64,000 bases of DNA from Clostridium sp. (GTDB taxonomy: Bacteria; Bacteroidota; Bacteroidia; Bacteroidales; Muribaculaceae): the NCBI GenBank assembly GCA_023666615.1, contig JAMPBQ010000001.1:416969-480968 (forward strand), read 5' to 3'. The translations under genes and the position numbers were made by a program. Position 1 is the stretch's first letter. Every line of letters starts with the position of its first letter. The notes below the pieces were generated by a model that made no database searches, was not told the origin of the DNA, and was given only the letters and a program-made list of their open reading frames with translations. Positions 50,571-61,600 of the stretch are shown here, in pieces.

Positions 50571-53372
50571 ATGAAACTAACATATAATACCATTTTACTG
50601 AGCGCGGCAGCGGCCATGTGCGCCATAAGCGCCACGGCGCAAGAGGCGGCAGATTCGTCGAAGGTGCATGTAGCCTTCCGCGACGTAGACCAGGCTGCAG
50701 TGGTCGGCGGCACCAAACAGGTGGATGTCGAGGCTCTGTCAGAGAAGCGCTTCGCCACGTACTCGCTGAACGACATGCAATCGTTCGTAGGGGGCTACAA
50801 CGGCCAGCTATGGAACCAGGGCGAAGCTCTGGTGCTCGTAGACGGAGTGCCGCGCGACGCCAACAACGTGCTGCCGTCGGAGATTGCCACCATCACCTTC
50901 CTGAAGAGCGCCCAGGCCGTGGTGCTTTACGGCCCCCGCGCGGCAAAGGGCGTGATTTTGATCACCACGAAGCGCGGCAACGACGCCACGGGGCTGAGCG
51001 TGAACGTGCATGGCAACGCGTCGGTGTTCGTGCCAAAGAGCTATCCCAAATATCTTGGATCGGCCGAGTACATGACCCTCTACAACGAGGCCAGGCTTAA
51101 CGACGGGCTTGAGGCGGCCTTCACCCCCGAGGACATATACAACTATTCTTCGGGAAAGAACATATACCGCTATCCGAACACCAACTTCTTCTCGGACGAC
51201 TATCTGAAGAAGAACTATTGGCTATACCAGGGCACGGCGGAATTCCGCGGAGGCGGCAAGTACGCGACCTTCTACGCCAACATTGACCTGTACCACAACG
51301 ATGACCTCATCAACTTCGGCGAGGGAAAGAAGAACGGGACAACGCGCTTGAGCGTCCGCGGCAACATCGACCTGAAGCTCAACGACTGGGTGGGAGCGTG
51401 GATCAACACAAGCGCCACATTCTATGACGCAAGGAACGACAACGCTAATTATTGGAGCAACAGCTCAACGCTGCGCCCTACCAACCCCGGCTCGTCGCCC
51501 CTGGTGCCGCTTATCCCAATCGACATGCTTGACCCGACAGACCAGGAGCAGCAGACTTACCTGAAGAACTCGATGTACCTGATCGACGGGAAATACCTGA
51601 TCGGCGGCACGCAGAACTACGCCACCAACCCGTTTGCGGCCATGTACGCGGCAGGGTACAACACATGGACCAGCCGCCAGCTGCAATTCGACGCCGGCGT
51701 TAAGCTAAACCTCGGACGACTTCTGGAGGGACTTCGCTTCCAGGCCCAGTTCGGCGTGGACTACAGCACAAGCTACACGACATCGATCAACAACGATTAT
51801 GCCACATATGAGGCTACGTGGGACGACGCTCTTGGCTACGACATCATATCTTCGCTGAAGAAATACAATATCGACAAGCGCACGGCCACGCAGAACGTGG
51901 GGGGGTCGACCGAGCGCCAGACGATCCTCTTCAACGCGTTCTTTGACTACAACCGCACCTTCGGGGGCGCGCATAACGTAGGGGCTATGCTTCTGGCCAA
52001 CGGATACCAGCAGAGCTACACTGAGGAATACCACCGCACCAGCAACGTGAACCTTGGCCTAAACCTGAGCTACAACTACGCAAGCAAGTACTTTGCGGAA
52101 TTCAGCGGGGCAATGGCCCACTCATCGAAGCTGGCTCCCGGCCACCGCAACGCCTTCTCGCCGACAGGCGCTTTGGCATGGCGCATTTCGCAGGAAGACT
52201 TCCTGAAGGACGCAAGCTGGCTGAACGAGCTGAAGCTGAACGTGACCGGCGGCATCGTGAACCAAGACCTTGACATAGAGGACTACTACATGTATGAGGA
52301 CGTGTTCACGTCGACCAACACGTGGTGGGGCTGGAACGAGAGCGCCAACGCGCTGCAGACCTTCGACAGCCACCGCGGACGCAACTATGACCTGACGTTC
52401 GTGAAGCGCAAGGAATTTACGGTGGGATTGGACGCATCGATGTTCAACAACCAGGTGCAGGTGAGCGCCAACTACTTCAACACGACCACGAGCGGGCTTC
52501 TGGGCATTCCGGCCATAGAATACCCCAACTACTTCCAGACATGGTGGCCGGTGAGCGACCTTCGTCCCTACGCCAACCTCAACGACCAGCGCCGCCAGGG
52601 CGTAGACTTCGGGGTGAGGCTGACGAAGAAATTCGGCGACTTCAGCGCAAGCCTCGGGCTGAACGGGATGTACGCGACCTCGAAGAACACGAAGGTGAGC
52701 GAGAATGTGGAATATGACTGGCTGAAGGGCGAGGGGCAAAACGTGGACGCGCTGCGCGGTTACCAGTGCCTTGGCTACTTCCAGAGCGAAGAAGAGATCG
52801 CCAATTCGGCGGTGATCAACAACACCACGAAACCCGGCGACCTGAAATACAAGGACCAGAACGGCGACGGCATCATCGACGGAAAGGACCAAGTGGTGAT
52901 AGGCAAGTGGAGAGCTCCGTTCACCTATGGCGTGAACCTGACGCTGGCTTACAAGGGCTTCACCCTTTTCGTCACCGGCAGCGGACAGCAGGGAGGCAAC
53001 GGTGTGAAGAACAACAGCTACATGTGGGTTTACGGCGACGGAAAATACAGCGAGCCCGTGCTTGGGCGCTGGACTCCCGAGACAGCCGCCACGGCCACTT
53101 ATCCCCGCCTGACGACGCAGGGCGGCGAGCTCAACTTCGTGACGAGCGACTACTGGATGTATGACACCGACGCCTTCTATCTGAACGTTGTGCAGCTGAC
53201 TTACGACTTCCCGTCGAAATGGTTCGCCAACAAATTCGTGAAGGGCATCCAGCTGCATGTGCAGGGCAACAACCTGGCCACGATATCGAAGGAGCGCAAG
53301 TACATTGAGATGAACGTAGGCAGCGCGCCGCAGTGCCGCAGCTACAATTTCGGCTTCCGCGTAGACTTCTAA
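50571..53372 (+). CDS. xusC: Second SusC-type TonB-dependent transporter without the N-terminal regulatory-like domain (XusC-like)
   Basis: 933 aa. Signal peptide ending SATAQ, then directly a plug-like region (VAFRDVDQAAVVGGTKQVDVEAL … ALVLVDGVPRDANNVLPSEIATITFLKSAQAVVLYGPRAAKGVILITTKRG). The carboxypeptidase-regulatory-like domain and the usual DEVVVVGYG box of XusA are absent. The barrel is complete and ends CRSYNFGFRVDF. It should import a second class of xylo-oligosaccharides with XusD. The missing N-terminal domain explains most of the length difference to XusA. Confidence 0.9.
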   Translation: MKLTYNTILLSAAAAMCAISATAQEAADSSKVHVAFRDVDQAAVVGGTKQVDVEALSEKRFATYSLNDMQSFVGGYNGQLWNQGEALVLVDGVPRDANNVLPSEIATITFLKSAQAVVLYGPRAAKGVILITTKRGNDATGLSVNVHGNASVFVPKSYPKYLGSAEYMTLYNEARLNDGLEAAFTPEDIYNYSSGKNIYRYPNTNFFSDDYLKKNYWLYQGTAEFRGGGKYATFYANIDLYHNDDLINFGEGKKNGTTRLSVRGNIDLKLNDWVGAWINTSATFYDARNDNANYWSNSSTLRPTNPGSSPLVPLIPIDMLDPTDQEQQTYLKNSMYLIDGKYLIGGTQNYATNPFAAMYAAGYNTWTSRQLQFDAGVKLNLGRLLEGLRFQAQFGVDYSTSYTTSINNDYATYEATWDDALGYDIISSLKKYNIDKRTATQNVGGSTERQTILFNAFFDYNRTFGGAHNVGAMLLANGYQQSYTEEYHRTSNVNLGLNLSYNYASKYFAEFSGAMAHSSKLAPGHRNAFSPTGALAWRISQEDFLKDASWLNELKLNVTGGIVNQDLDIEDYYMYEDVFTSTNTWWGWNESANALQTFDSHRGRNYDLTFVKRKEFTVGLDASMFNNQVQVSANYFNTTTSGLLGIPAIEYPNYFQTWWPVSDLRPYANLNDQRRQGVDFGVRLTKKFGDFSASLGLNGMYATSKNTKVSENVEYDWLKGEGQNVDALRGYQCLGYFQSEEEIANSAVINNTTKPGDLKYKDQNGDGIIDGKDQVVIGKWRAPFTYGVNLTLAYKGFTLFVTGSGQQGGNGVKNNSYMWVYGDGKYSEPVLGRWTPETAATATYPRLTTQGGELNFVTSDYWMYDTDAFYLNVVQLTYDFPSKWFANKFVKGIQLHVQGNNLATISKERKYIEMNVGSAPQCRSYNFGFRVDF

Positions 53373-53387
53373 ACCTTAAAGACAATC

Positions 53388-55136
53388 ATGACAATGAAAA
53401 AGATAATCCCAATACTTGGTCTGGCTTGCATGCTGGCATCGTGCGATGACCTCTTTGAGCCCGCGATTGAAAACAATCTCGGCCTCGACGCTGTCCTCAC
53501 AAACCCCGACTATGCCGGCAACCTTCTGGGCAACGCATACACCCGCCTGCCCAACGGCAGCTACAGCTTCAGCGACGTGGCTACGGATGATGCCGTGAGC
53601 AATGACGCTACGAACAGCTACCGCAAGCTGGCGGCCGGCACATGGACGAGCGACAACAACCCGTTTGACCGCTGGCAGAACTGCCGCGCGGCAATCCAAT
53701 ACATCAACCTTTTCATGCAGTACGCTCCGGATGTGGAGTGGAACAGCGACGAGACGCTCAACAAGATGTTCCTGGACAGGCACATGGGCGAGGCCTACGC
53801 GCTGAGGGCTATGTTTACGTACTACCTGCTGCAGTCGCACGGCGGCTATACGGCCGACGGCGAGCTTCTGGGTATTCCAATCCTGACGGAGCCCGAATCG
53901 CAGGGGAGCGACTTCAACGTGCCGCGCAACACCTTCGCGGAATGCGTGAAGGCTATTGAGAGCGACATCGCGCTGGCGATGGACCTGCTGCCATCAGAAT
54001 ATGGCGACGCATCCGAGCTAGCAAGGATGCAGGCGAAATACGGCACCAACCAGGTGAACCGCGCCTTTGGCGAGAACTTCCTTGGGCGCATGTCGGGCCG
54101 CATCGCCCAGGCAGTGCTTACGCAGACCTACATCCTTGCAGCCAGCCCGGCGTACAGCGGGGCATCAGGCGTGACCTACGAAATGGCGGCCAACCAGGCG
54201 GCCAAGACACTGGCCTACGCCGGCGGCATCGACGGAGTTGACCCCAACGGATACACCTGGTACTGCAACGCCACTGAGATAGAGAACCTCGCAAACGGCT
54301 ACAGCCCGAAGGAAGTGCTGTGGCGCGGAGAAAAGAGCGAGAGCACCTCGCTGGAGAGCGACCACTTCCCGCCGACGCTCTACGGCAACGGCCGCCTGAA
54401 TCCCTCACAGAACCTTGTAGACGCGTTCCCGATGGCCAACGGTTATCCGATCAGCGACCCAAATTCGGGCTATGACGCAAAGAATCCGTATGCGGGCCGC
54501 GACCCGCGCCTGGCCGCTTACGTGACCTACAACGGCATGACATGCGCCCTTGAGGGAACGACTGTGAACACGGCAGTGGACGGGCCGGACAACAACGCGC
54601 TGAACAAGATCGCGACGAGCACCCGCACGGGCTACTACCTGCGCAAGCTTCTGCGCCAGGACGTAAGCCTGAACCCGAACGGCACCAACTCACGCTACCA
54701 CTACACGCCGCGCATCCGCTACACTGAAATCTACCTGGACTACGCGGAGGCCGCCAACGAAAGCTGGGGCCCGACAGGCCAGGGGAGCAACGGCTACAGC
54801 GCATATGACGTGATCAAGGCGATCCGCAGCCGCGCCGGAGTAGGGGCAGGCAACGACGCGTACCTTGAGGCATGCAAGGCCGACAAGGAGAAGATGCGCG
54901 AGCTGATCAGGAACGAGCGCAGGCTGGAGCTATGCTTCGAAGGCCACCGCTTCTGGGACCTTCGCCGCTGGAAGGCGGAGCTGAACGAGACCGTAAAGGG
55001 CATGAGCATCAGTGACGGAGAATACACCGTGATTGACGTAGAGACGCGCAATTTCCGCGATTTCCAGTACTATGGCCCCATCCCTTACAGCGAAATACTG
55101 AAATTCTCCAACCTGAAGCAGAACAAGGGGTGGTAA
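53388..55136 (+). CDS. xusD: Second SusD-type lipoprotein (XusD-like)
   Basis: 582 aa. SPII signal with Cys near 19 (GLACMLASCDDLFEP). ATG 53394 is an equally good start. SusD features: MGEAYALRAMFTYYLLQSHGGY, YTEIYLDYAEAANESWGP, RSRAGVGAG, IRNERRLELCFEGHRFWDLRRWK and the end SEILKFSNLKQNKGW. It partners XusC, whose stop lies 15 bp upstream. Confidence 0.92.
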   Translation: MTMKKIIPILGLACMLASCDDLFEPAIENNLGLDAVLTNPDYAGNLLGNAYTRLPNGSYSFSDVATDDAVSNDATNSYRKLAAGTWTSDNNPFDRWQNCRAAIQYINLFMQYAPDVEWNSDETLNKMFLDRHMGEAYALRAMFTYYLLQSHGGYTADGELLGIPILTEPESQGSDFNVPRNTFAECVKAIESDIALAMDLLPSEYGDASELARMQAKYGTNQVNRAFGENFLGRMSGRIAQAVLTQTYILAASPAYSGASGVTYEMAANQAAKTLAYAGGIDGVDPNGYTWYCNATEIENLANGYSPKEVLWRGEKSESTSLESDHFPPTLYGNGRLNPSQNLVDAFPMANGYPISDPNSGYDAKNPYAGRDPRLAAYVTYNGMTCALEGTTVNTAVDGPDNNALNKIATSTRTGYYLRKLLRQDVSLNPNGTNSRYHYTPRIRYTEIYLDYAEAANESWGPTGQGSNGYSAYDVIKAIRSRAGVGAGNDAYLEACKADKEKMRELIRNERRLELCFEGHRFWDLRRWKAELNETVKGMSISDGEYTVIDVETRNFRDFQYYGPIPYSEILKFSNLKQNKGW

Positions 55137-55165
55137 AAGACTAATGCACAAATTGAAACTTGACA

Positions 55166-56248
55166 ATGAAAAATCTATATAAAATCATGCTGGGAGCGGC
55201 CTTCGCCGCAGGCTTGACGGCCTGCGAGAACGGCAATCAGGAGTTTGAGGACTTCGACACCCAGAACGTGTACTTCGCGTATCAGACCCCGGTGCTGACC
55301 CTTAGCCTGGGTGAGGACGGCGACTTTGACACGAGCCTTGACAACGAGCACAAATTCGAGGTGTACGTGACGCTCGGGGGCGTAAACACCAACAAGGAGA
55401 ACCGCACAGTGGAGGTGGCGATCGACAACAGCCTTGTGGACGGCCTTACCTTCGACGACGGAAGCCCCGTGCTGGCATTGCCGCAGGAATACTACAGCGT
55501 AGTGGGCGGCACAACCATCACCATCCCCAAGGGGAAGGTGATGGGGGCTATCATGGTGCAGCTGAACGACGCCTTCTTCAACGACCCCAAGGCCGCAGAG
55601 CTGAATTACGTGCTGCCGGTGCGAATCGTGAAGGCATCGACCGACATCCTGGCCGGGACTCCCGTAGAGGGCGTGGCCGACCCGAACCCGGTGAACAGCG
55701 CCGACTGGAGCGTTCAGCCCAAGGACTATACACTTTATGGCGTGAAGTTCAAGAACACGTGGACAGGGTCATGGCTCAGCCGCGGCACAGAGACGACTAC
55801 GATCAACGGCACGGCGACTGTGCGCGAGCACAACGCGGGCTATTGGGAGAAGGAAGAAATCCACTACCTGACGTGCAACACCATCAGCACATGCATCTAC
55901 ACCATGTCGACAGCGGTGCCGCAGGTTAAGGCCGACGGCAGCATGGGCGAGCTGACAATCAAAGCGGACCTTCTTCTGAGCTTCGCGGGAGACGGCGGCA
56001 TCACCGTGACGAGCGCCACGCCGGGCATCACGGCCAGCGGCACGGGCAAGTACACCTACCACGGGGCAGCGCAGGCGTGGGGCGGCAAGGACCGCGACCT
56101 GATAGAACTGGAATTCAGCTATTCGACGCCTTATGACTACAACTTGGCCACCGGGGAGGCCGGCAGCCTGGCAGTGAGCGTGAAGGAGACGATGGTATAC
56201 CAGAGCAAGCTGAACAAGCTAGAGACATTCACTTACAAAGTAAACTAA
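55166..56248 (+). CDS. xusE: Surface glycan-binding lipoprotein with DUF1735-like N-terminus (XusE-like)
   Basis: 360 aa from ATG 55166; the frame two codons earlier begins with TTG. SPII signal with Cys20 (GAAFAAGLTACENG). Residues about 30-170 resemble DUF1735 (FDTQNVYFAYQTPVLTLSLGED … YYSVVGGTTITIPKGKVMGAIMVQLND), a domain of Bacteroidetes surface proteins. The C-terminal half is beta-rich and unassigned. Position between SusD and GH10 matches XusE and the surface glycan-binding proteins of other polysaccharide loci. Confidence 0.85.
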   Translation: MKNLYKIMLGAAFAAGLTACENGNQEFEDFDTQNVYFAYQTPVLTLSLGEDGDFDTSLDNEHKFEVYVTLGGVNTNKENRTVEVAIDNSLVDGLTFDDGSPVLALPQEYYSVVGGTTITIPKGKVMGAIMVQLNDAFFNDPKAAELNYVLPVRIVKASTDILAGTPVEGVADPNPVNSADWSVQPKDYTLYGVKFKNTWTGSWLSRGTETTTINGTATVREHNAGYWEKEEIHYLTCNTISTCIYTMSTAVPQVKADGSMGELTIKADLLLSFAGDGGITVTSATPGITASGTGKYTYHGAAQAWGGKDRDLIELEFSYSTPYDYNLATGEAGSLAVSVKETMVYQSKLNKLETFTYKVN

Positions 56249-56265
56249 TCTGAATCCGCAGATAT

Positions 56266-58452
56266 ATGAAACAGATACAATATGCGGCAATGGCAATGGC
56301 GGCTATGACCCTGGCCGCCTGCGCCGACACCGACATCCGCGAATATGCAGTGGAAAAGCCCCAGTCGATTGCGGATTATGAATACCTGAGCGCCTACGGC
56401 AACTTGAAGGATTACGTGGACCGCACGGCACACCCGATCTTCAACCTTGGCGGAGCCATTGAGGCGGGCGACTACAACAAGCTGGGTCAAGTGTACCGCG
56501 TGACCAACGCTAACTTTGACCAGGTGACCTTCGGCAACGCCATGAAGTACGCATCATGCGTGGGCGACAACGGCACAATGGATTTCACCACCGTGCGCAC
56601 CTCTGTAGAGAATGTCACCAACGCAGGCCTTAAGGTCTATGGGCATACTCTCGGCTGGCACGCGCAGCAGAACGTGAAATGGCTCAACTCGCTGATCGCC
56701 GACCAGGAAATCAGCGGCGGCGAGGCCGCGCTGGTCGAAGACAAGGTGCAGAACTTTGCCGGGATGAGCAAATTCCCATTCTATGTGATGGGATATGAGC
56801 CCGACGTGGTAGACGGCAACCTCGTGGCAAGCAATCCCGACGGCGGCTGGTACCAATTCTTCATCGCCGACGGCATATCCACCAATCCCAAGTATGAATA
56901 CCAAGTGACAATCCGCATGCGCGCCTCTGTGCCCGGCGAATTCAACCTGCAGTTCGGCAATTGGGGCGAGCTCCTTGAGAAGAAGGGCAGCTACCCCGAA
57001 GGCGGCGAGTGGGGCGATGTCACCATCAAGTATGAAGGGCTGACCACCACCAACAGCTTCGTCGTGATCCAGCCCGGCGTCTATTCAGGCACCATGGAGA
57101 TTGAGTCGATCACCATTGCCCACACTGAGAGCACCGGCGGAAAGTACATAAAGAGCTATGTGACAAACGGCGACGCTGAGGGCGACGACGTGTCATGCTT
57201 CTTCATGGCCGAGGGCGCGGGCCCGGTGGCATGCCGCATAGGCGATGCCGGCACCGGGGCTGACGGCGAGGGCCATGCCTATGAGGTGCATTGCGCGGCC
57301 AATCCGTCGACCGACTGGGATACTCAATTCTTCATCACCACTCCGGGCCATACCTGGGAGGCAGGCGAAGAATACGTGGTTAAGTTCAAGATGCGCGCCA
57401 GCGAAGAGCGCACGGCGGATACGCAGGCCCACAATGGTCCGGGCAACTACATGCACTGGTCGTTCATCGGGTCTCCGGCCTTCACGACAGAGTGGAAGGA
57501 GTTCAAGTACTCCGGCGTGATCGGAGCAGAGCAGGCGGGCTGCAACACCATAGCGTTCAACCTCTCAAAGGCTCAGACCGCCTGCACCTACTGGTTTGAC
57601 GACATCGAGTGGGGCGTTGAGGTGAGCGGCAACACCCGTCCGCTCTCCGACCAGGAGAAGAAGGAAATCCTCACAGCCGAAATGGAGCGCTGGATCAGCG
57701 GCATGATGGAGGCTACTGAGGGACGCGTTGAGGATTGGGACCTCGTGAACGAGGCAATCTCCGGCGGCGGCGACAACGGCTATGGCTTCTATCCCCTGCA
57801 GAGCGACCCCAACCATGAGAATGCCAATGATTTCTACTGGCAGGATTACCTTGGCAGCATCGACTATGTGCGCACAGCCCACAAGTACGCCCGCCAATAC
57901 TTTGCCGAATACGGCGGTAACCCGGCAAACCTGAAGCTCTTCATCAACGACTACAACCTAGAGAGCGACTGGGACAACAACAAGAAGCTCAAGAGCCTGA
58001 TCCATTGGATCGGCCGCTGGGAGGAAGACGGCGAAACGCGCATCGACGGCATCGGCACCCAGATGCACATATCTTGCTATGAGAACGAAGCCACTCAGGA
58101 GAGCAAAAAAGCCCACATCGAAGAGATGTTCCGCCTGATGGCCGCCACGGGCAAGCTGGTGCGCGTGACCGAGCTTGACATGGGATATGTAGACATCGAC
58201 GGAAATGACCTGAAATATGACGAGCTCACCCTCGAGCAAGAGAAAAGGATGGCCGACTATTATCAGTTCATCGTCGAGAAATATTTCGAGCTAATACCCG
58301 CAGACCAGCAATACGGCATCACCTTCTGGTGCCAGACCGACAGCCCCGAAGGCAGCGGTTGGCGCCCGGGCGCTCCCGTAGGCCTGTGGTACCGCTCCTA
58401 CAGCCGCAAGCCCGCCTATGCCGGCGTGGCCGAAGGCCTTATGAACAATTGA
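56266..58452 (+). CDS. xyn10C: GH10 endo-beta-1,4-xylanase with CBMs inserted in the catalytic domain (Xyn10C-like)
   Basis: 728 aa lipoprotein (Cys19 in MTLAACADTD). The GH10 barrel starts normally (FNLGGAIEAGDYNKLG … FDQVTFGNAMKYAS … VYGHTLGWHAQQN) and is then interrupted at about 160-455 by two beta-sandwich modules of CBM4/9-like type (PDGGWYQFFIADGISTNPKYEYQV…; WDTQFFITTPGHTWEAGEEYVVKF). The barrel resumes with E496 in DWDLVNEAISGGG (acid/base) and E636 in VRVTELDMG (nucleophile). This inserted-CBM architecture is known from B. ovatus and B. intestinalis GH10 enzymes. It should sit on the cell surface and make oligosaccharides for the Xus transporters. Confidence 0.93.
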   Translation: MKQIQYAAMAMAAMTLAACADTDIREYAVEKPQSIADYEYLSAYGNLKDYVDRTAHPIFNLGGAIEAGDYNKLGQVYRVTNANFDQVTFGNAMKYASCVGDNGTMDFTTVRTSVENVTNAGLKVYGHTLGWHAQQNVKWLNSLIADQEISGGEAALVEDKVQNFAGMSKFPFYVMGYEPDVVDGNLVASNPDGGWYQFFIADGISTNPKYEYQVTIRMRASVPGEFNLQFGNWGELLEKKGSYPEGGEWGDVTIKYEGLTTTNSFVVIQPGVYSGTMEIESITIAHTESTGGKYIKSYVTNGDAEGDDVSCFFMAEGAGPVACRIGDAGTGADGEGHAYEVHCAANPSTDWDTQFFITTPGHTWEAGEEYVVKFKMRASEERTADTQAHNGPGNYMHWSFIGSPAFTTEWKEFKYSGVIGAEQAGCNTIAFNLSKAQTACTYWFDDIEWGVEVSGNTRPLSDQEKKEILTAEMERWISGMMEATEGRVEDWDLVNEAISGGGDNGYGFYPLQSDPNHENANDFYWQDYLGSIDYVRTAHKYARQYFAEYGGNPANLKLFINDYNLESDWDNNKKLKSLIHWIGRWEEDGETRIDGIGTQMHISCYENEATQESKKAHIEEMFRLMAATGKLVRVTELDMGYVDIDGNDLKYDELTLEQEKRMADYYQFIVEKYFELIPADQQYGITFWCQTDSPEGSGWRPGAPVGLWYRSYSRKPAYAGVAEGLMNN

Positions 58453-58455
58453 CTA

Positions 58456-58507
58456 TTCGCGGGGCGGGGATGCGATTTCCCCTCGCGCTTCCGCCCCGCG
58501 AATTTTT
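58456..58507 (+). terminator. Terminator of the xus operon
   Basis: Perfect 12-bp stem TTCGCGGGGCGG (58456-58467) with CCGCCCCGCGAA (58491-58502), then TTTTT. Confidence 0.9.
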
Positions 58508-58537
58508 AGGATACTTTACAATCAAAATTTGTGCATG

Positions 58538-58576
58538 AGGGGGGCACACTGTGAAGCGGGCCCCCCTATTTTTTTA
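58538..58576 (+). terminator. Second terminator behind xyn10C
   Basis: AGGGGGGC (58538-58545) pairs with GCCCCCCT (58560-58567), followed by a long T-rich run. Two terminators isolate the HTCS gene from xus transcription. Confidence 0.88.
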
Positions 58577-58597
58577 TTCAAAAAAAAATTTTAATTA

Positions 58598-58642
58598 TTT
58601 TCAAGATAACGGCGCGGGGAGGCTTTTAATGGCTAACTTTGC
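58598..58642 (+). promoter_or_regulatory. Promoter element of the HTCS gene, shared with the GH28 gene
   Basis: TTTTCAAGATAACGG (58598-58612), 11 variable bases, TTTTAATGGCTAACTTTGC (58624-58642). The two fixed blocks are identical to 39891-39935. The -7 box TAACTTTG ends 29 bp before the ATG at 58670. Confidence 0.85.
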
Positions 58643-58669
58643 CGTAGGAAACAAAAAAAATCTAAACTT

Positions 58670-61600
58670 ATGCATTTGCCTAAACATAACGCCACGCTAT
58701 CGAGGATGCGACGCATAATAGCCGCCGTCGCAGCCATAGCCATTTATGGCATGGCGGCCGCCCAGCACATGCATTTCTTCACAAGCGATTCGCATCTGTC
58801 GAGCACGCTGATCAACAAGACGCTCTATGACAGCAACGGATTTCTCTGGGTGGCAACCGAAGATGGCCTAAACCGCTTTGACGGGTCAAGATTCAAGATT
58901 TACCGCAATGAGCCGAGCGACTCAACGTCGCTGTCGGACAACTTTGTGACCTCAGTATTTGAGGACAACGACAAGAATTTGCTGGTATGCACCTACGCCG
59001 GCGTGCAGATTTACAATGCCTCCACCGATTCCTTTTATCCCATTGACTCAAAGAGCAGCGAGGACCGCGGCTATTCAGTAAGCGACATCGTGATCACATC
59101 GGACGGGAGGCTGTTGTTTGGAGGCAGGGTGCTGGCGGAGGCCGTGGTGCCCTCGAACAAGGTGGTGCGCTATAAAAACATCATCTACTCCGAGCCCGGG
59201 CTGCAAATAAAAAAGCTTGTGGCCGATCTGGACGGGAGCGTATGGTTGACATCGAATATCCATGGTGGGCTGACCAAAGTGGAGAAAGACGGGAAAACTA
59301 AGCATTATTTCGACTATCCCGACGCTCCGGAGCCTCTATCGGCGTGCGTGACTCCCACGGGAGAGGTGTTTGTAGGCACGCAAGAGGGCGAGCTTCTGCA
59401 GCTGGACCCCGCGACGGACAAATTTGAGACAGTTGGGAGCATATGGGCGCCGATTTCGACGCTATTGACATCAGACGCGGGCATTCTTCTGATAGGCACC
59501 GACTGGACGGGAATGGCATCATACAATCCGAGCCATCCGGAGGAAGGACTGATGGCGCTTGACCTGATGGGCGAGGGCTCTCTGCCCCAAAAGGTACACA
59601 GCCTTGACTACGACGAATACGGGAACCTGTGGGTGGGCCTTTACCAGAAGGGCTTGGTGATGGTGCCTAAGCAGACCAACACGTTCAACACCCTTGGGAG
59701 GGAGACGCTGCAGGCAAAGCTAATCGGCGAGGCGTGCGTCACCGCGGTGTACGTGGACGAAAGGGACAACCTATGGGTAGGCACAGACTTTGACGGGGCA
59801 TATTGCGTGAGCCCTGACCGCATGCACAGCGTGCATTTCAGCCCGCAGAAATCCTTTCCGGCAGTGATCAACAAATTTTATACCGACGCCAAGGGCAAGC
59901 TTTGGGTGGCGTCGTACGACAAGGGCCTTGGCATTGTAGACCCGGCTACAGGAAGCTACAAAAGGATTGACATCCGCGACGGGCAGGGGCGCCAGCTGAG
60001 CCACATATTCGACATGATTGAAGGGGCTGACGGGGAAATGTACATAGCCACTATGGGCAACGGGCTATACAAGCTGGACCACAACGGCAATGTAGGGCCA
60101 TTTAAGACGCAGGACGGATACAATCCATGGATAACGTGCCTGGAGCGCGACGAGACATCGGGGAGGATTTATTTTGGGTCGTACGACGGACTTTTTGAGG
60201 CGGAGGGCTCGAGAATCCGGCATTTGGTGCCAGGGCAAATCATCACCTCCATCTTGATGGACGCCAAAAGCAAAACCCTATGGATCGGCACCAACCACGG
60301 CCTAATGAGCGTGAATCCCCGCAACGGGAACCATGAGCGCATAGAGGGACTTGTGGGAAGCATAGTCCACGCCGTGGAGAAACGCGGGACAAATCTGTGG
60401 GTGAGCACCAATTCGGGCATCTTTAGATATGACCCCCAAACCGGCGCAGCGGTGAACTACAACTACAACGACGGACTTCAGGGGAATGAATTTTACAAAG
60501 GGGCGTCATGCTCAGACGGCAAGGGCAACCTCTATTTCGGGGGCATAAAGGGAGTGACTTATTTCAACCCTGACAAGATAAGCGGCTTCAGCACCCCGAC
60601 AGCGCTGAGGCTGAGCCGATTCTACGTGGGCGGAGAAGAAATCAAGGCTGGTGTAAAGGCGTCAGGGTCGACACCGGTAACCGACAAGGCGGTGTTTGAG
60701 ACCGACACCTTCAGGCTGTCGCCTTCGGACAACTCCTTTTCGCTAGACTTCAACGTGAGCGACCCGTTTACGCACGCCGCGCCGGCCTTCTATTACTCGC
60801 TTGACGGCAGCGAATGGCAGCAGATACCCTCGCAGAACGCATCGACCTACAGCCAGGGGGCTCGGCTGTCGTTCTCGCACCTGCCGGCCGGCGACCACAG
60901 GCTGCTTCTCAAAGCCGTAGACAAAGGGGCTGAATCGCAGGTGAAATCTCTTCTGATAACAATAGCTCCGGCGTGGTACTCCACATGGTGGGCACGGGCC
61001 CTGTACATATTCTTGGCGCTAGGGCTGGCTGGAGCGGTGATCATGTATTTCCGCCAGCGTCAAAAGCAGCGGATATTGGAGATGCAGCACAGGCATGAAG
61101 AAGAGGTGAAGGAGGGCAAGCTGCAGTTCTTCACCAACGTGAGCCACGAGATAAAGACGCCTATGTCGCTGGTGATAGGACCGGTGGAGCAGCTGATAGC
61201 CGAGGACAAAGACCCCGGGAGGCAGCAGACTTACAACATAATCCTTCGCAACAGCAACCGCATATTGAGGCTTGTGAATGAGATCATGGACTTGCGGAAG
61301 ATAGACAAGAACAAGATGAGCATGCAGATGAGCCGGGTGAAGATGGTGGGCTTTATAGAAGACCTCTACCACACATTCGAGCCAGCGGCGAAGAAGAACC
61401 AAATAGAGCTTACCTTTACGCACAAGGGTTGCGACGACCTTGAGGCGGACATAGACATAGAGAACTTTGACAAGGTGGCGATGAACTTGCTGTCGAACGC
61501 CATAAAATACACGCCCAAGGGCGGGAAGGTGGAAATCTCGCTGGAGGCCGACCCGGCAGGGAAGACCGGGGCCAAGGCGCGACTGATAGTTACCGACACG

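Noticed and set aside
52122-53258. 378-codon open frame antisense to xusC
   Set aside because: Shadow frame; the sense gene has clear TonB-dependent transporter features over the whole length.
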